Below, in pieces: positions 1-7,582 of a stretch of 64,000 nucleotides of DNA (its first letter is position 1; the number at the start of each line of letters is the position of its first letter). The DNA comes from CAYJLF01 sp964371055. GTDB lineage: Bacteria > Eisenbacteria > RBG-16-71-46 > CAIMUX01. The DNA lies in the NCBI GenBank assembly GCA_964371055.1, contig CAYJLF010000004.1, positions 186,001 to 250,000 on the forward strand. The letters run 5' to 3'. The notes under the pieces are model-generated. The model made no database searches. It was not told where the DNA came from and was given only the letters and a program-made list of their open reading frames with translations. The position numbers and the translations under genes are program-made.

Positions 1-983
1 CTCCGCTCCCGCAGCGGCGGCAGATTGACCGGAATCACGTTCAGCCGGTAGAAGAGATCCTCCCGGAACCGCCCTTCCCGCACGAGATCGGCCAACGGTC
101 GCTGCGTCGCCGCGACGACGCGCACGTCGACGCGCAGGGTCTCGCTCCCTCCGACCCGCTCGAACTCCTGTTCCTGCAGCACCCGCAGGAGGCGGAGTTG
201 CACCGCGGAGCTTGCCTCCCCGATCTCATCGAGAAAGATCGTACCTGTGTCGGCAAGCTCGAATCGTCCCGGGCGATCGCGGTGCGCGCCGGTGAACGCC
301 CCCTTGACGTGCCCGAAGAGCTCGGACTCCAGCAGCGTCTCGACGAAGGCCGCGCAGTTCACCCGGATGAACGCTCGTTCTCGTCGCGGGGACAACCGCT
401 GGATCGCCCGAGCCACCAGTTCCTTGCCGGTGCCGGACTCCCCCTGGATCAGCACCGTGGAATCGAAGTCGGCCACTTCCTCGATCAACGAGAAGAGCGA
501 GCGCATGGGGGCGCTCCGCCCGATCATCCCGTGAAAATCGGGTCCCCTGTGCGGCACCTCGGTCTCGTCCGGAGATGTGATCTCACGGAACGAGACCACT
601 CCGCCGATCGGGCTCCCGCCTTGCCCGCGCAGGACGGCGGTGTTGACCGCCAGTCGGCGCGCGCGGCCCTCGATCCCCGTCGCCGTCACTTCATAGTCGC
701 TGACGCTGCGCCCCGTCTCGAGCGTGATGCGGAGGGGACATTCGCCGATGCAGCCATCGGTCTGCATCACTTTGCGGCAGAGGCGGCCCAGGGCCTCCGC
801 CTCCGTCACGCCGAGCAGTCCCTGGGCCGCGAGGTTCAGGCTGGTGACTCTCCAGTCACGGTCCACGGTGAGCACGCCGGCTGGCAGCGAGTCGAGGATG
901 TCGCGGATGTGGTCCCGCAGCGGGACTCTCCCGTCCGACGCGCCGCCGTCCGCGGACTCAGGCTTCGCTTCCGATCGTTCCAT
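1..983 (-). CDS. Sigma-54-dependent transcriptional activator (PAS + AAA+), 3' end outside window
   Basis: Partial NtrC-family activator of about 327 residues, cut off by the window edge. The N-terminal ~150 residues look like a PAS sensor with a cysteine cluster (C-x8-C-x3-C-P) that might bind a metal or cofactor. The AAA+ domain follows: Walker A GESGTGKE near residue 181, the sigma-54 contact loop GAFTGAH near 228 and Walker B TIFLDEIGE near 250. The family hydrolyses ATP to open sigma-54 promoters; a C-terminal Fis-type HTH is expected but lies outside. No receiver domain is seen, so it probably senses a small ligand or redox state through PAS. The ATG at 981-983 is preceded by a CCTCCGGAGG palindrome that includes a Shine-Dalgarno-like GGAGG. 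Its target is unknown; the methyltransferase operon at 3152-6820 is one possibility, by proximity only. Confidence 0.9.
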   Translation of the reverse strand, partial: MERSEAKPESADGGASDGRVPLRDHIRDILDSLPAGVLTVDRDWRVTSLNLAAQGLLGVTEAEALGRLCRKVMQTDGCIGECPLRITLETGRSVSDYEVTATGIEGRARRLAVNTAVLRGQGGSPIGGVVSFREITSPDETEVPHRGPDFHGMIGRSAPMRSLFSLIEEVADFDSTVLIQGESGTGKELVARAIQRLSPRRERAFIRVNCAAFVETLLESELFGHVKGAFTGAHRDRPGRFELADTGTIFLDEIGEASSAVQLRLLRVLQEQEFERVGGSETLRVDVRVVAATQRPLADLVREGRFREDLFYRLNVIPVNLPPLRER

Positions 984-1233
984 GGCGTCACTCCCCCCCA
1001 CGGGCGATCTATACCTCCGGAGGGAGCGACTGCCAAGAAACATTTTGGTTCATCCGCCGAAAGGTAGGAGGCTGTATCCCTAGATGGGTCAAATTGATAC
1101 GCAGTACCTGCAGGGATCGGGCCGCGATCTGCTGAAACATCGCGAAACGACTGGGCAAACCGGGTACCACGGGTGCGGCCTACCCCTGCCGGTAGCGGCC
1201 CCGCCCCGCCCCGGCCGCCCGGCCGCGGCCGGC

Positions 1234-2079
1234 TCAGATGACCGGGTTCCTCAGCTCTCCGATTCCCTCGAGGCGGATCGTCACGACTTCCCCCGTCCGC
1301 AGAAAGACCGGGGGATCCCGAAAGACCCCGACCCCCGCCGGCGTGCCGGTCGTGATGAGATCACCCGGAGCCAGGGTCATCATCCGGCTGATGTAGCTGA
1401 CGAGCGCCGGCACGGAGAAGATCAGGTCCCTCGTGTTCCCGCGCTGCATCGGCCGGGAACCCCAGTCGGCCTCGAGGTTCAGCCCGGCCGGTTCAGCCAA
1501 CTCGTCGCGCGTCACGATCCACGGGCCGCACGGACCGAAGGTGTCGTAGCTCTTGCCCCGGAACCACTGCTTGTCCCCGTACTGCGACCGGCGGCCGCTC
1601 ACGTCGTTCATGATGGTGAAGCCGAGCACGTGCTCCATCGCCTCCGACTCCGGAATGTTCCGCCCGGCCCTTCCGATGACGACGCAAAGCTCCGCCTCGC
1701 AGTCGACCTGGTCCTCGATCGCCGGGTCCGGGAGGCGGATCGGATCGGCCGGGCCAATCAGGCAGCTCGGAGCCTTTGCGAAGAGCAACGGCGCAGACGG
1801 CGGCTCTTTCTTCTGCTCGAGGGCGTGGTCGCGATAGTTGAGTCCGATCGCGATGATCTTGCCCGGATCGACGATCGGAGGTCCGAGCCGCCCGGCCGCG
1901 AGTGGGGTCTGCGGCGCCTCCCTCGCGGCCGCAGGGATCTGCGGCAGCAGGCCGGCGTCCAGGATTCCCCGCCATCCCTTCGGCCAGGTCGGGCGCGCCC
2001 CCAAGAGATCGGCCACCCGGTCCTCGATCACGACGGCCGGGCGTTCCCGCCCCGCCTCGCCAAAGCTCCCGATCCGCAT
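1234..2079 (-). CDS. Fumarylacetoacetate hydrolase family protein
   Basis: 281 residues, the normal size for FAHD1-like / 2-hydroxyhepta-2,4-diene-1,7-dioate isomerase-type enzymes. Family members cleave or isomerise C-C bonds of keto-enol acids in aromatic catabolism, or decarboxylate oxaloacetate. Diagnostic motifs are IAIGLNYRDHA, the metal-binding acidic cluster in DCEAELCVVIG, FTIMNDVSGR and the C-terminal ITTGTPAGVG. The ATG at 2079 has a strong GGAGGAGG Shine-Dalgarno; the reading frame stays open far upstream into the acyltransferase gene, but that part lacks family similarity. It lies 43 bases downstream of the acyltransferase on the same strand. The 250 bases beyond its stop hold a GC-rich palindrome (1219-1232) that could help terminate. 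The exact substrate cannot be read from sequence. Confidence 0.9.
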   Translation of the reverse strand: MRIGSFGEAGRERPAVVIEDRVADLLGARPTWPKGWRGILDAGLLPQIPAAAREAPQTPLAAGRLGPPIVDPGKIIAIGLNYRDHALEQKKEPPSAPLLFAKAPSCLIGPADPIRLPDPAIEDQVDCEAELCVVIGRAGRNIPESEAMEHVLGFTIMNDVSGRRSQYGDKQWFRGKSYDTFGPCGPWIVTRDELAEPAGLNLEADWGSRPMQRGNTRDLIFSVPALVSYISRMMTLAPGDLITTGTPAGVGVFRDPPVFLRTGEVVTIRLEGIGELRNPVI

Positions 2080-2122
2080 CGATTCCTCCTCCCGCCCCGA
2101 TCGCCGCCGGATCGGCGCGCGA

Positions 2123-3049
2123 CTACGATCCCTCTTCTTCGGCCGCCGGTCGTGTCTTCCAGCGGCGGTGCATCCAGAACCACTGCTCGGGGTGGCGTCG
2201 AACGGCCTCCTCCAGGAGAACGGTCGCCCGGGCGAGCGCCTCTTCCTCGGCCACCTCGGGCGGGAGATCGCGCGCCACCCGAAGGGGGCCGGGCATCTCC
2301 AACCGATAGGTGCCATCGGCCTGCCGCACCGACAGCCCGACGATGATGGGGCAGTCCGCCAGGCGGGCGAAGCGGAACGGCCCGATCGGACTCGACGCCG
2401 GCCGTCCGAAGAACGGCACGAACCTACCCGTCCGCCCGGCATCCTGGTCGAAGAGAAAGGCGACGAACTCGCCGCGGCGAAGCGCCCGCAGCACCGGCCG
2501 CAGACCTTCGTCGGTGTAGAAGACCCGCATCCCGGCTCGCTCGCGGGCCTCGCGCACCAGGGCATCGACCCGGCGATTCCGCTGCCGCGCCACCATGACC
2601 GAGGTGGGATGTCCGAACGCCGCGATCGCCGATCCCGCCAGCTCCCAGTTCCCGAGATGACCGCCGAGGAGGACCGCGCCACGTCCCGCGTCCCGAGCGG
2701 TCGCGAACTGCTCCGGGTCGACCACGTGCACGCGGGCCGCGCGCGCTTCCATCCGCCAGCCCGCCATGGCGAACATCTCCAAAAACGTCAGGCCGATCTC
2801 GGCGTAGCACGCGCGCGCAACCTCTTCCACTTTATCCCGGACCCACTCGGGGTAGGCTCGCGCCAGGTTGGAGGTCGTGACCTTGCGGCGCAACCGGACG
2901 AGGTCGAAGGCGATCCGCCCCAGAGCCGTTCCCCACCCCCGCACCTGCTTCGTATCGAGCCGGGAGACGAAGGCGAGGAGACCCCGCAGGAGGAGGTACT
3001 CCGTGAAGTGGGCGAAGCCGGAGCCTCGCAGGAATCGCCGCCGCGCCAT
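2123..3049 (-). CDS. Lysophospholipid/lipid A acyltransferase, LpxL/HtrB family
   Basis: 308 residues, the usual length for lauroyl/myristoyl acyltransferases that add secondary acyl chains to Kdo-lipid A at the inner membrane. The N-terminal region carries a hydrophobic anchor (roughly residues 15-30). The catalytic H-x4-E motif is seen as GGHLGNWEL, followed by a DQDAGR stretch and PIIVG, all typical of the LPLAT/HtrB fold. This supports a lipid A-containing outer membrane. The ATG at 3049 gives the family's normal N-terminus but has no clear Shine-Dalgarno. It is divergent from the corrinoid-protein gene (102 bases apart) and upstream of the FAH-family gene. Acyl-chain specificity is not predictable, and some FCB relatives of this family make other acylated lipids. 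Confidence 0.88.
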   Translation of the reverse strand: MARRRFLRGSGFAHFTEYLLLRGLLAFVSRLDTKQVRGWGTALGRIAFDLVRLRRKVTTSNLARAYPEWVRDKVEEVARACYAEIGLTFLEMFAMAGWRMEARAARVHVVDPEQFATARDAGRGAVLLGGHLGNWELAGSAIAAFGHPTSVMVARQRNRRVDALVREARERAGMRVFYTDEGLRPVLRALRRGEFVAFLFDQDAGRTGRFVPFFGRPASSPIGPFRFARLADCPIIVGLSVRQADGTYRLEMPGPLRVARDLPPEVAEEEALARATVLLEEAVRRHPEQWFWMHRRWKTRPAAEEEGS

Positions 3050-3151
3050 GGACGCGAAGGTGCCGCAACGCCACGGCGGCGGCAAGGGGCGAATCGCCAG
3101 CCACGACGATCTCCCGCGTGCTACCCTCCTCTCGCACGGAAGGAGGAGACG

Positions 3152-3793
3152 ATGTCCGGCGAACGCCACGAAGCGATGCGGCAAGCGGTGATCGATGGGG
3201 ACCGCGAGGGAGCGGCCGACCTCGCGCGCGCGGCGATCGAGGCGGGGGATGATCTCTTGGCGGCGATCGAGGCGGGCTACGCCGCGGGCATCCGGCGGAT
3301 CGGCGAGCTGTGGGAAGAAGGGGCCTACTTCCTGCCTGAGCTGGTGCAGGGGGCGGAAGCGATGAAGGCCGCGATGACGGTGCTGCAGCCGGCCCTCGGA
3401 CCTCGGGGCGGCGGGTTGGAACCGCGAGCGAGGGTGGTCATCGGCACCGTCCGGGGCGATCTGCACGACATCGGCAAGAGCCTGGTCGGGACCCTCCTCT
3501 CGGCCCACGGGTTCGAAGTGCATGACCTCGGCAGCGACGTCCCGGTCGAAGCCTTCGTCACCCGCGCGCGGGAGGTGCACGCGCGGATTGTCGCTGCCTC
3601 CGCCCTCCTCACCACCACGATGACGGCGCAGCGCGAACTCGTGCGCGCCGTCGAGGCGGCGGGACTCCCGTCCCGGCCCCGGGTGCTGATCGGTGGAGCT
3701 CCGGCCACCGAGGCCTGGGCGGCGGAGATCGGCGCCACCTACGCGGAGAACGCGCTGCGCGCCGTCGTCGCCGCCGAAGCCCTCCTGGTATGA
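3152..3793 (+). CDS. Corrinoid (B12-binding) methyl carrier protein
   Basis: 213 residues, the standard size of MtaC/MttC/MtgC-type corrinoid proteins. A helical cap domain (about residues 1-85) precedes a Rossmann-like cobalamin domain. The lower-ligand motif D-x-H-x-x-G is present as DLHDIGK, with the cobalt-coordinating His near residue 105, followed by the SALLTTTM strand and a GGAPAT motif that contact the nucleotide tail. It should carry a methyl group on Co(III) between the MttB-family enzyme and the homocysteine methyltransferase encoded downstream. It is the first gene of a four-gene set; AAGGAGG precedes the ATG at 3152 and its TGA overlaps the next ATG. No long leader, and hence no room for a cobalamin riboswitch, separates it from the divergent acyltransferase. 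Confidence 0.95.
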   Translation: MSGERHEAMRQAVIDGDREGAADLARAAIEAGDDLLAAIEAGYAAGIRRIGELWEEGAYFLPELVQGAEAMKAAMTVLQPALGPRGGGLEPRARVVIGTVRGDLHDIGKSLVGTLLSAHGFEVHDLGSDVPVEAFVTRAREVHARIVAASALLTTTMTAQRELVRAVEAAGLPSRPRVLIGGAPATEAWAAEIGATYAENALRAVVAAEALLV

Positions 3794-4680
3794 ATCGGCT
3801 GCTCCAGCGCCTGCTCGATCCCACTCCCCTGCTCCTCGACGGGGGGCTGGGCACGATGCTCATCTCCCGCGGCCTGGCGCCGGGAAGCCCGCCCGAAGCG
3901 TGGGTCCTCGAGCGTCCCGAGGAGCTGCTCGCCGTCCATCGCGCCTACGTCGACGCGGGGAGCGACGTGGTGCACACCGCCACCTTTGGCGCCAACGCGA
4001 TCCGCCTCGAGCGCTTCGGGCTCTCCGATCGCGCCGAAGAGATCCAGCTCCGCGCGGCCGAACTCGCGCGGGCCTCGGGCGCCGCCTGGGTTTTCGCCGA
4101 TCTCGGGCCGACCGGGGAGTATCTCCCTCCCGTCGGAACTGGCGACCCGCTCGCATGGAGAGAGGCGTACGATCGACAAGTGCAATCGCTGCGTGCGACC
4201 CCGATCGACGCGATTCACCTCGAGACCTTCACCGATCTCCGTGAAGCCCTCATCGCGCTCGAAGCGGCGCGCAGCGGGGCGCCTGAAATCCCGGTCCTGG
4301 CCTCCCTCACCTTCGAACGGAGGCCGCGGGGGTACTTCACCATCATGGGGGATCAGCCTCGGCCCGCGTGGCAGAGCCTGATCGACGCGGGGGCCTCGGT
4401 GGTCGGGGCCAACTGCTCGCTGACCAGTGACGAGGTGGCGGCACTCGTCCGGATCGGCTCGGACGCCCGCTTTCCCCTCGTCGTGCAGCCGAACGCAGGC
4501 CGACCGGAAAGACGCGGCGAGGCCTTCGTCTATGCCCAGTCTCCGGAGGAGTTCGCAGCCGACATGGCGAGCGTGGCCGCGATCGACGGCATCAAGGCAT
4601 TGGGGGGGTGTTGCGGCACCGATCCACGGTTCATCGCGGCGCTGCGGGCGAGGCTGCACCCGGGTCGGCCGTGGCGATGA
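3790..4680 (+). CDS. Homocysteine S-methyltransferase domain protein (MetH-Hcy-like)
   Basis: 296 residues, corresponding to the isolated homocysteine-binding barrel of MetH or to BHMT/MmuM. The N-terminal LLLDGGLGTML signature is followed by the zinc ligands of the family: GANC (Cys near 208) and GGCCGT (Cys 274/275). These activate homocysteine thiolate to accept a methyl group and form methionine. There is no fused folate, cobalamin or reactivation module; those roles are supplied by neighbours or replaced. ATG overlaps the corrinoid gene stop (ATGA) and its own stop overlaps the next start, implying translational coupling. The natural partner is therefore the upstream corrinoid protein rather than methyltetrahydrofolate. 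Direct use of another donor, as in BHMT, remains possible. Confidence 0.92.
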   Translation: MNRLLQRLLDPTPLLLDGGLGTMLISRGLAPGSPPEAWVLERPEELLAVHRAYVDAGSDVVHTATFGANAIRLERFGLSDRAEEIQLRAAELARASGAAWVFADLGPTGEYLPPVGTGDPLAWREAYDRQVQSLRATPIDAIHLETFTDLREALIALEAARSGAPEIPVLASLTFERRPRGYFTIMGDQPRPAWQSLIDAGASVVGANCSLTSDEVAALVRIGSDARFPLVVQPNAGRPERRGEAFVYAQSPEEFAADMASVAAIDGIKALGGCCGTDPRFIAALRARLHPGRPWR

Positions 4681-5354
4681 GCCGGGAAGGGATCGATCTC
4701 GCGGTCACGATCCGCGCGGAGGAGACACTCCGTCTGCTGGGCTATCCGCCCGAGCGGGATCCCCCCGAAAGAATCGCGCGAGCGTTCGAGGAAGCGTTGC
4801 GCGAGGCTCGCGCGCTGGTGCGTCCCCGCGGGGTCTGGCGGCGGATGACGCCCGGCGAGGCGGCCGGCGTCGACGCCCCCCGGGCCGCGACCGCCACCGC
4901 CTTCATACTGGGGCTCGCCACGATCGGACCGCTTCTGGAGACCGCGGTGTCCCAGGCGGCGGCCGCCGGCGAGACCGTCCGGGCGCTCTTGCTCGACAGC
5001 GCGGGGAGCGCCGCCGTCGAGGAGGCGGCGGACGAGCTGAGCCTGCATGCGCTCCGGGTCCGCGCGCCGGGGCAGCCTGGGCTGAAGCCCCCCGACTCGC
5101 AGGATCGCGTCCCCTGCCGAATCAGCCCCGGCTACGGGGATTGGCCGCTCGAGGCGCAGCGACTCGTTTTCGCGAGACTGCCGCATGCCTCCCTCGGCGT
5201 CCGCCTGGTCCCGTCCTGCCTCATGATTCCGCGCAAGTCGGTCACGTTCGGATTCTGGCTCGACCTGCAGGGAGAACCGGTCATGGCCGGAGAAGGATGC
5301 TCGCGCTGCCCTCTCACGACCTGTTCCTATCGCCGAAAGGAGAGCGCGCGATGA
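4677..5354 (+). CDS. Stand-alone MetH-type activation-domain protein
   Basis: 225 residues resembling the C-terminal AdoMet-binding activation domain of cobalamin-dependent methionine synthase in a free-standing form. The AdoMet/cobalamin motif R-x-S-P-G-Y is seen at about residues 148-153 (RISPGYGDWPLEAQ), followed by LVPSCLMIPRKSVTFG near 178-193. A Cys-rich tail (CSRCPLTTC) ends the protein. In MetH this domain reductively methylates cob(II)alamin with AdoMet and an electron donor to rescue inactivated enzyme. Here it would rescue the separate corrinoid protein of 3152-3793. The start at ATG 4677 overlaps the previous stop (ATGA); more upstream in-frame starts would run deep into that gene. 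The tail cysteines might receive electrons or bind a cofactor, which is inference. Confidence 0.88.
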   Translation: MSREGIDLAVTIRAEETLRLLGYPPERDPPERIARAFEEALREARALVRPRGVWRRMTPGEAAGVDAPRAATATAFILGLATIGPLLETAVSQAAAAGETVRALLLDSAGSAAVEEAADELSLHALRVRAPGQPGLKPPDSQDRVPCRISPGYGDWPLEAQRLVFARLPHASLGVRLVPSCLMIPRKSVTFGFWLDLQGEPVMAGEGCSRCPLTTCSYRRKESAR

Positions 5355-6820
5355 GCTTCTTCGTCCCCGTACTCGGTCCACTCCCCGCGGAGGCGGCGGA
5401 CGCGATCGTCGAGGAGGCCCTGCACCTCCTGGCCCGCGGGGGCGTCCTGATCGAGAACGAGGATGCCGCCGCCCTCCTTCGCGCGGCGGGGGCGACACCG
5501 GCGGATGGCCGGCTCCGCCTCCCGGAGGCTCTCGTTCGCCGCGCGCTCCAGACCGCGCCCCCGCATTTCACGGTCTCCGACCGGGAGGGGGAAGCGGCCG
5601 TGGAGATGGGCGGATCGAAGGTGCACTTCGACCCTGGCTCGGCCGCCATCCATCTTCTCGATCCCGAAACCCTGACGCGCCGGGCGGCCACGACCGGGGA
5701 TGTCGTCTCGCTCGTGCGGCTGGTCGACGGACTCCCGCACTATGCCGCCCAAGCCACCGCCCTCCTTTCCTCGGACGTTCCGCCCGAGGCCGGCGATCGC
5801 TATCGCCTCTACCTCGCGCTGCGCCACGGACGGAAACCGGTGGTCACCGGCACCTTTCGGCGAGATGGATTCGCGCCGATGCGCGCGATGCTCGCCGCCG
5901 CACGAGGCGGCGAGGCGGCCCTGGCCGGGTCTCCTCTCGCCTTCTTCGACTGCTGCCCGAGTCCGCCGCTGCGGTGGAGCGATCTGACGGCGCAATGCCT
6001 GATCGACTGCGCACGCGCCGGCATCCCCGCCACGCTCGTCTCGATGCCGCTGACCGGGGCGACGGCCCCCGTCACGCTGCGCGAGGCCGTCGTGCAGCAC
6101 TGCGCCGAGTCGCTCGCCGGAGTGTCGATCCACCAGTCCGCCGCGCCCGGCGCACCGATCGTCTGGGGCGGCGCGCCCTCGGCCTTCGACATGCGGCACG
6201 GATCCACGCCGATGGGGGCGCCCGAGACGATGCTCCTGGTCCTGGCCTATGCCGGGGTCGGGCGTCGGTTGCATCTCCCGACCCACGGCTATCTCGCCCT
6301 CTCCGATGCCAAGACTCCCGACTACCAGGCGGGGATGGAGAGCGGAATCGGCGCGGTCCTGGCCGTGCTCGCCGGCATCAACCTCGTCTCCGGACCGGGG
6401 ATCCTCGACTACATCCTGACGCAGTCGAAGGAGAAGCTCCTCCTAGACCACGAGGCCTGCGGCCACGCCCTGCGCCTCGCGCGCGGCATCGCGACGCGCG
6501 GCGGGGATCCCGACCCGCTCTTCGACGATCTGATCCGGACGGGTGAACTCCTCTCCCACCCGCATACGCGCCGTCACTGGAGGGATGAATTGTCGATTCC
6601 GTCCGCGCTGATCGATCGGACGTCGTTCGCGGACTGGGAGGCGGGCGGACGGATGACGTCCTGGGACCGGGCTCGGGCGGACGTCGTGCGGCGGGGGGCT
6701 TCGATCGGATCACCGGCCTCGCCGGAACTGGCCGCGGAGCTCGACGCGATCATGCGCGCGGAGCTCCGTCGCCTGGGGATGGACGAACTGCCGCGGGGAG
6801 CAGTGACCGCGGACCCGTAG
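5351..6820 (+). CDS. MttB superfamily (trimethylamine/betaine-type) methyltransferase, non-pyrrolysine
   Basis: 489 residues, full length for the COG5598/MttB family, whose members demethylate trimethylamine (pyrrolysine forms) or quaternary amines such as glycine betaine (non-pyrrolysine forms) and pass the methyl to a corrinoid protein. Family features include EALHLLARGGVLIEN at the N-terminus, AFFDCCPSPPLRW, SMPLTGATAPVTL, IHQSAAPGAPIVWGG and the HEACGHALR region. The only TAG is the terminal codon, so the catalytic pyrrolysine of true MttB is absent. ATG overlaps the stop of the activation-domain gene (ATGA). The gene converges with the peroxidase gene, leaving two bases between stops. 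The substrate is unknown; quaternary amines (glycine betaine, carnitine, proline betaine) are the family precedent. Confidence 0.9.
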   Translation: MSFFVPVLGPLPAEAADAIVEEALHLLARGGVLIENEDAAALLRAAGATPADGRLRLPEALVRRALQTAPPHFTVSDREGEAAVEMGGSKVHFDPGSAAIHLLDPETLTRRAATTGDVVSLVRLVDGLPHYAAQATALLSSDVPPEAGDRYRLYLALRHGRKPVVTGTFRRDGFAPMRAMLAAARGGEAALAGSPLAFFDCCPSPPLRWSDLTAQCLIDCARAGIPATLVSMPLTGATAPVTLREAVVQHCAESLAGVSIHQSAAPGAPIVWGGAPSAFDMRHGSTPMGAPETMLLVLAYAGVGRRLHLPTHGYLALSDAKTPDYQAGMESGIGAVLAVLAGINLVSGPGILDYILTQSKEKLLLDHEACGHALRLARGIATRGGDPDPLFDDLIRTGELLSHPHTRRHWRDELSIPSALIDRTSFADWEAGGRMTSWDRARADVVRRGASIGSPASPELAAELDAIMRAELRRLGMDELPRGAVTADP

Positions 6821-6822
6821 CG

Positions 6823-7428
6823 TCAGCCCGCCAGGGCCTTTTCGATGGTCTCGACCAGCTCCTTGCTGTCGGGCGCGACGCGGGTGCCGAAGCGCGCCAG
6901 GATCGTTCCGTCCTTCCCTGCGAGAAACTTGGTGAAGTTCCACTCGATGTCGCCGGCAAACCCGGGGTTGGTCTCCTTCGCCGTGAGCCAGCGGTAGAGG
7001 GGATCGATCTCCTTCCCCTTGACCGAGATCTTCGAGAAGAGCGGGAAAGTGACCCCGTACCGAGTCGAACAGAAGGTCTTGATCTCCGCCTCCGTACCCG
7101 GCTCCTGGTTCATGAAGTCGTTGGCCGGGATCCCGAGGATGACGAGCCCGCGCTCGCGATACCGCTCATAGAGCTTCTGCAGTCCCGCGTACTGCGAAGT
7201 GAACCCGCACTTGCTCGCGACGTTGACCAGGAGCACCACCTTGCCCTCATAGCGATCGAGAGAGACCGTCTGACCATCAATGTCGACGAGGGAGAAAGCG
7301 TGCCACCCGTTCGGCCGCCGCTCCTCCGCGCGGTCCGCGCCTGGGTCCCCTTCGGCGGCCACAGATTGACCCCCCGGCAGCAACGCAAAGAGGCCCGCCG
7401 CCACCAACACCGTGATCCAACGACGCAT
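6823..7428 (-). CDS. Glutathione peroxidase family thiol peroxidase, exported
   Basis: 201 residues: an N-terminal signal peptide (MRRWITVLVAAGLFALLPGG, cleavage probably after AAE-like residues near 25) and a ~160-residue GPx domain. The peroxidatic site is Cys, not selenocysteine, in VNVASKCGFT (Cys near 74). The family tetrad partners appear in the GIPANDF and IEWNFTKF segments. Such Cys-GPx enzymes reduce hydrogen peroxide or lipid hydroperoxides, usually with thioredoxin. Export suggests protection of the periplasm or the envelope. A GGAAGGGG Shine-Dalgarno precedes the ATG at 7428. It is convergent with the methyltransferase operon and separated from the upstream AIM24-like gene by 154 bases with no other gene. 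Confidence 0.93.
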   Translation of the reverse strand: MRRWITVLVAAGLFALLPGGQSVAAEGDPGADRAEERRPNGWHAFSLVDIDGQTVSLDRYEGKVVLLVNVASKCGFTSQYAGLQKLYERYRERGLVILGIPANDFMNQEPGTEAEIKTFCSTRYGVTFPLFSKISVKGKEIDPLYRWLTAKETNPGFAGDIEWNFTKFLAGKDGTILARFGTRVAPDSKELVETIEKALAG

Positions 7429-7582
7429 CTCAAGACCCCTTCCTCGGTTCGACCCGGCGGTCGCGGTTTCGGCGGGACGAAAGCGTCCGCCATGTTCGTC
7501 GGGCCGCGGGACGACCGCAGCCCGAACGGTCAGCCCGACCTGATAGGATGCCGGATCACGAGGCGGGATTGTCGATCCGCGC

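Noticed and set aside
1084..2346. Long open frames on the plus strand opposite the FAH and acyltransferase genes
   Set aside because: Shadow frames caused by high GC; the opposite strand has clear protein families.
3050..3151. Cobalamin riboswitch upstream of the methyl-transfer operon
   Set aside because: Only 102 bases separate the divergent genes, with no B12-box-like sequence and too little room for the aptamer.
6818..6900. Pyrrolysine readthrough of the terminal TAG in the MttB gene
   Set aside because: The catalytic pyrrolysine of MttB lies in mid-protein, and the sequence after TAG is antisense of the peroxidase gene. Length is already complete.
7440..7470. tRNA-like T-loop sequence (GGTTCGACCC)
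   Set aside because: No matching acceptor, D or anticodon stems around it.
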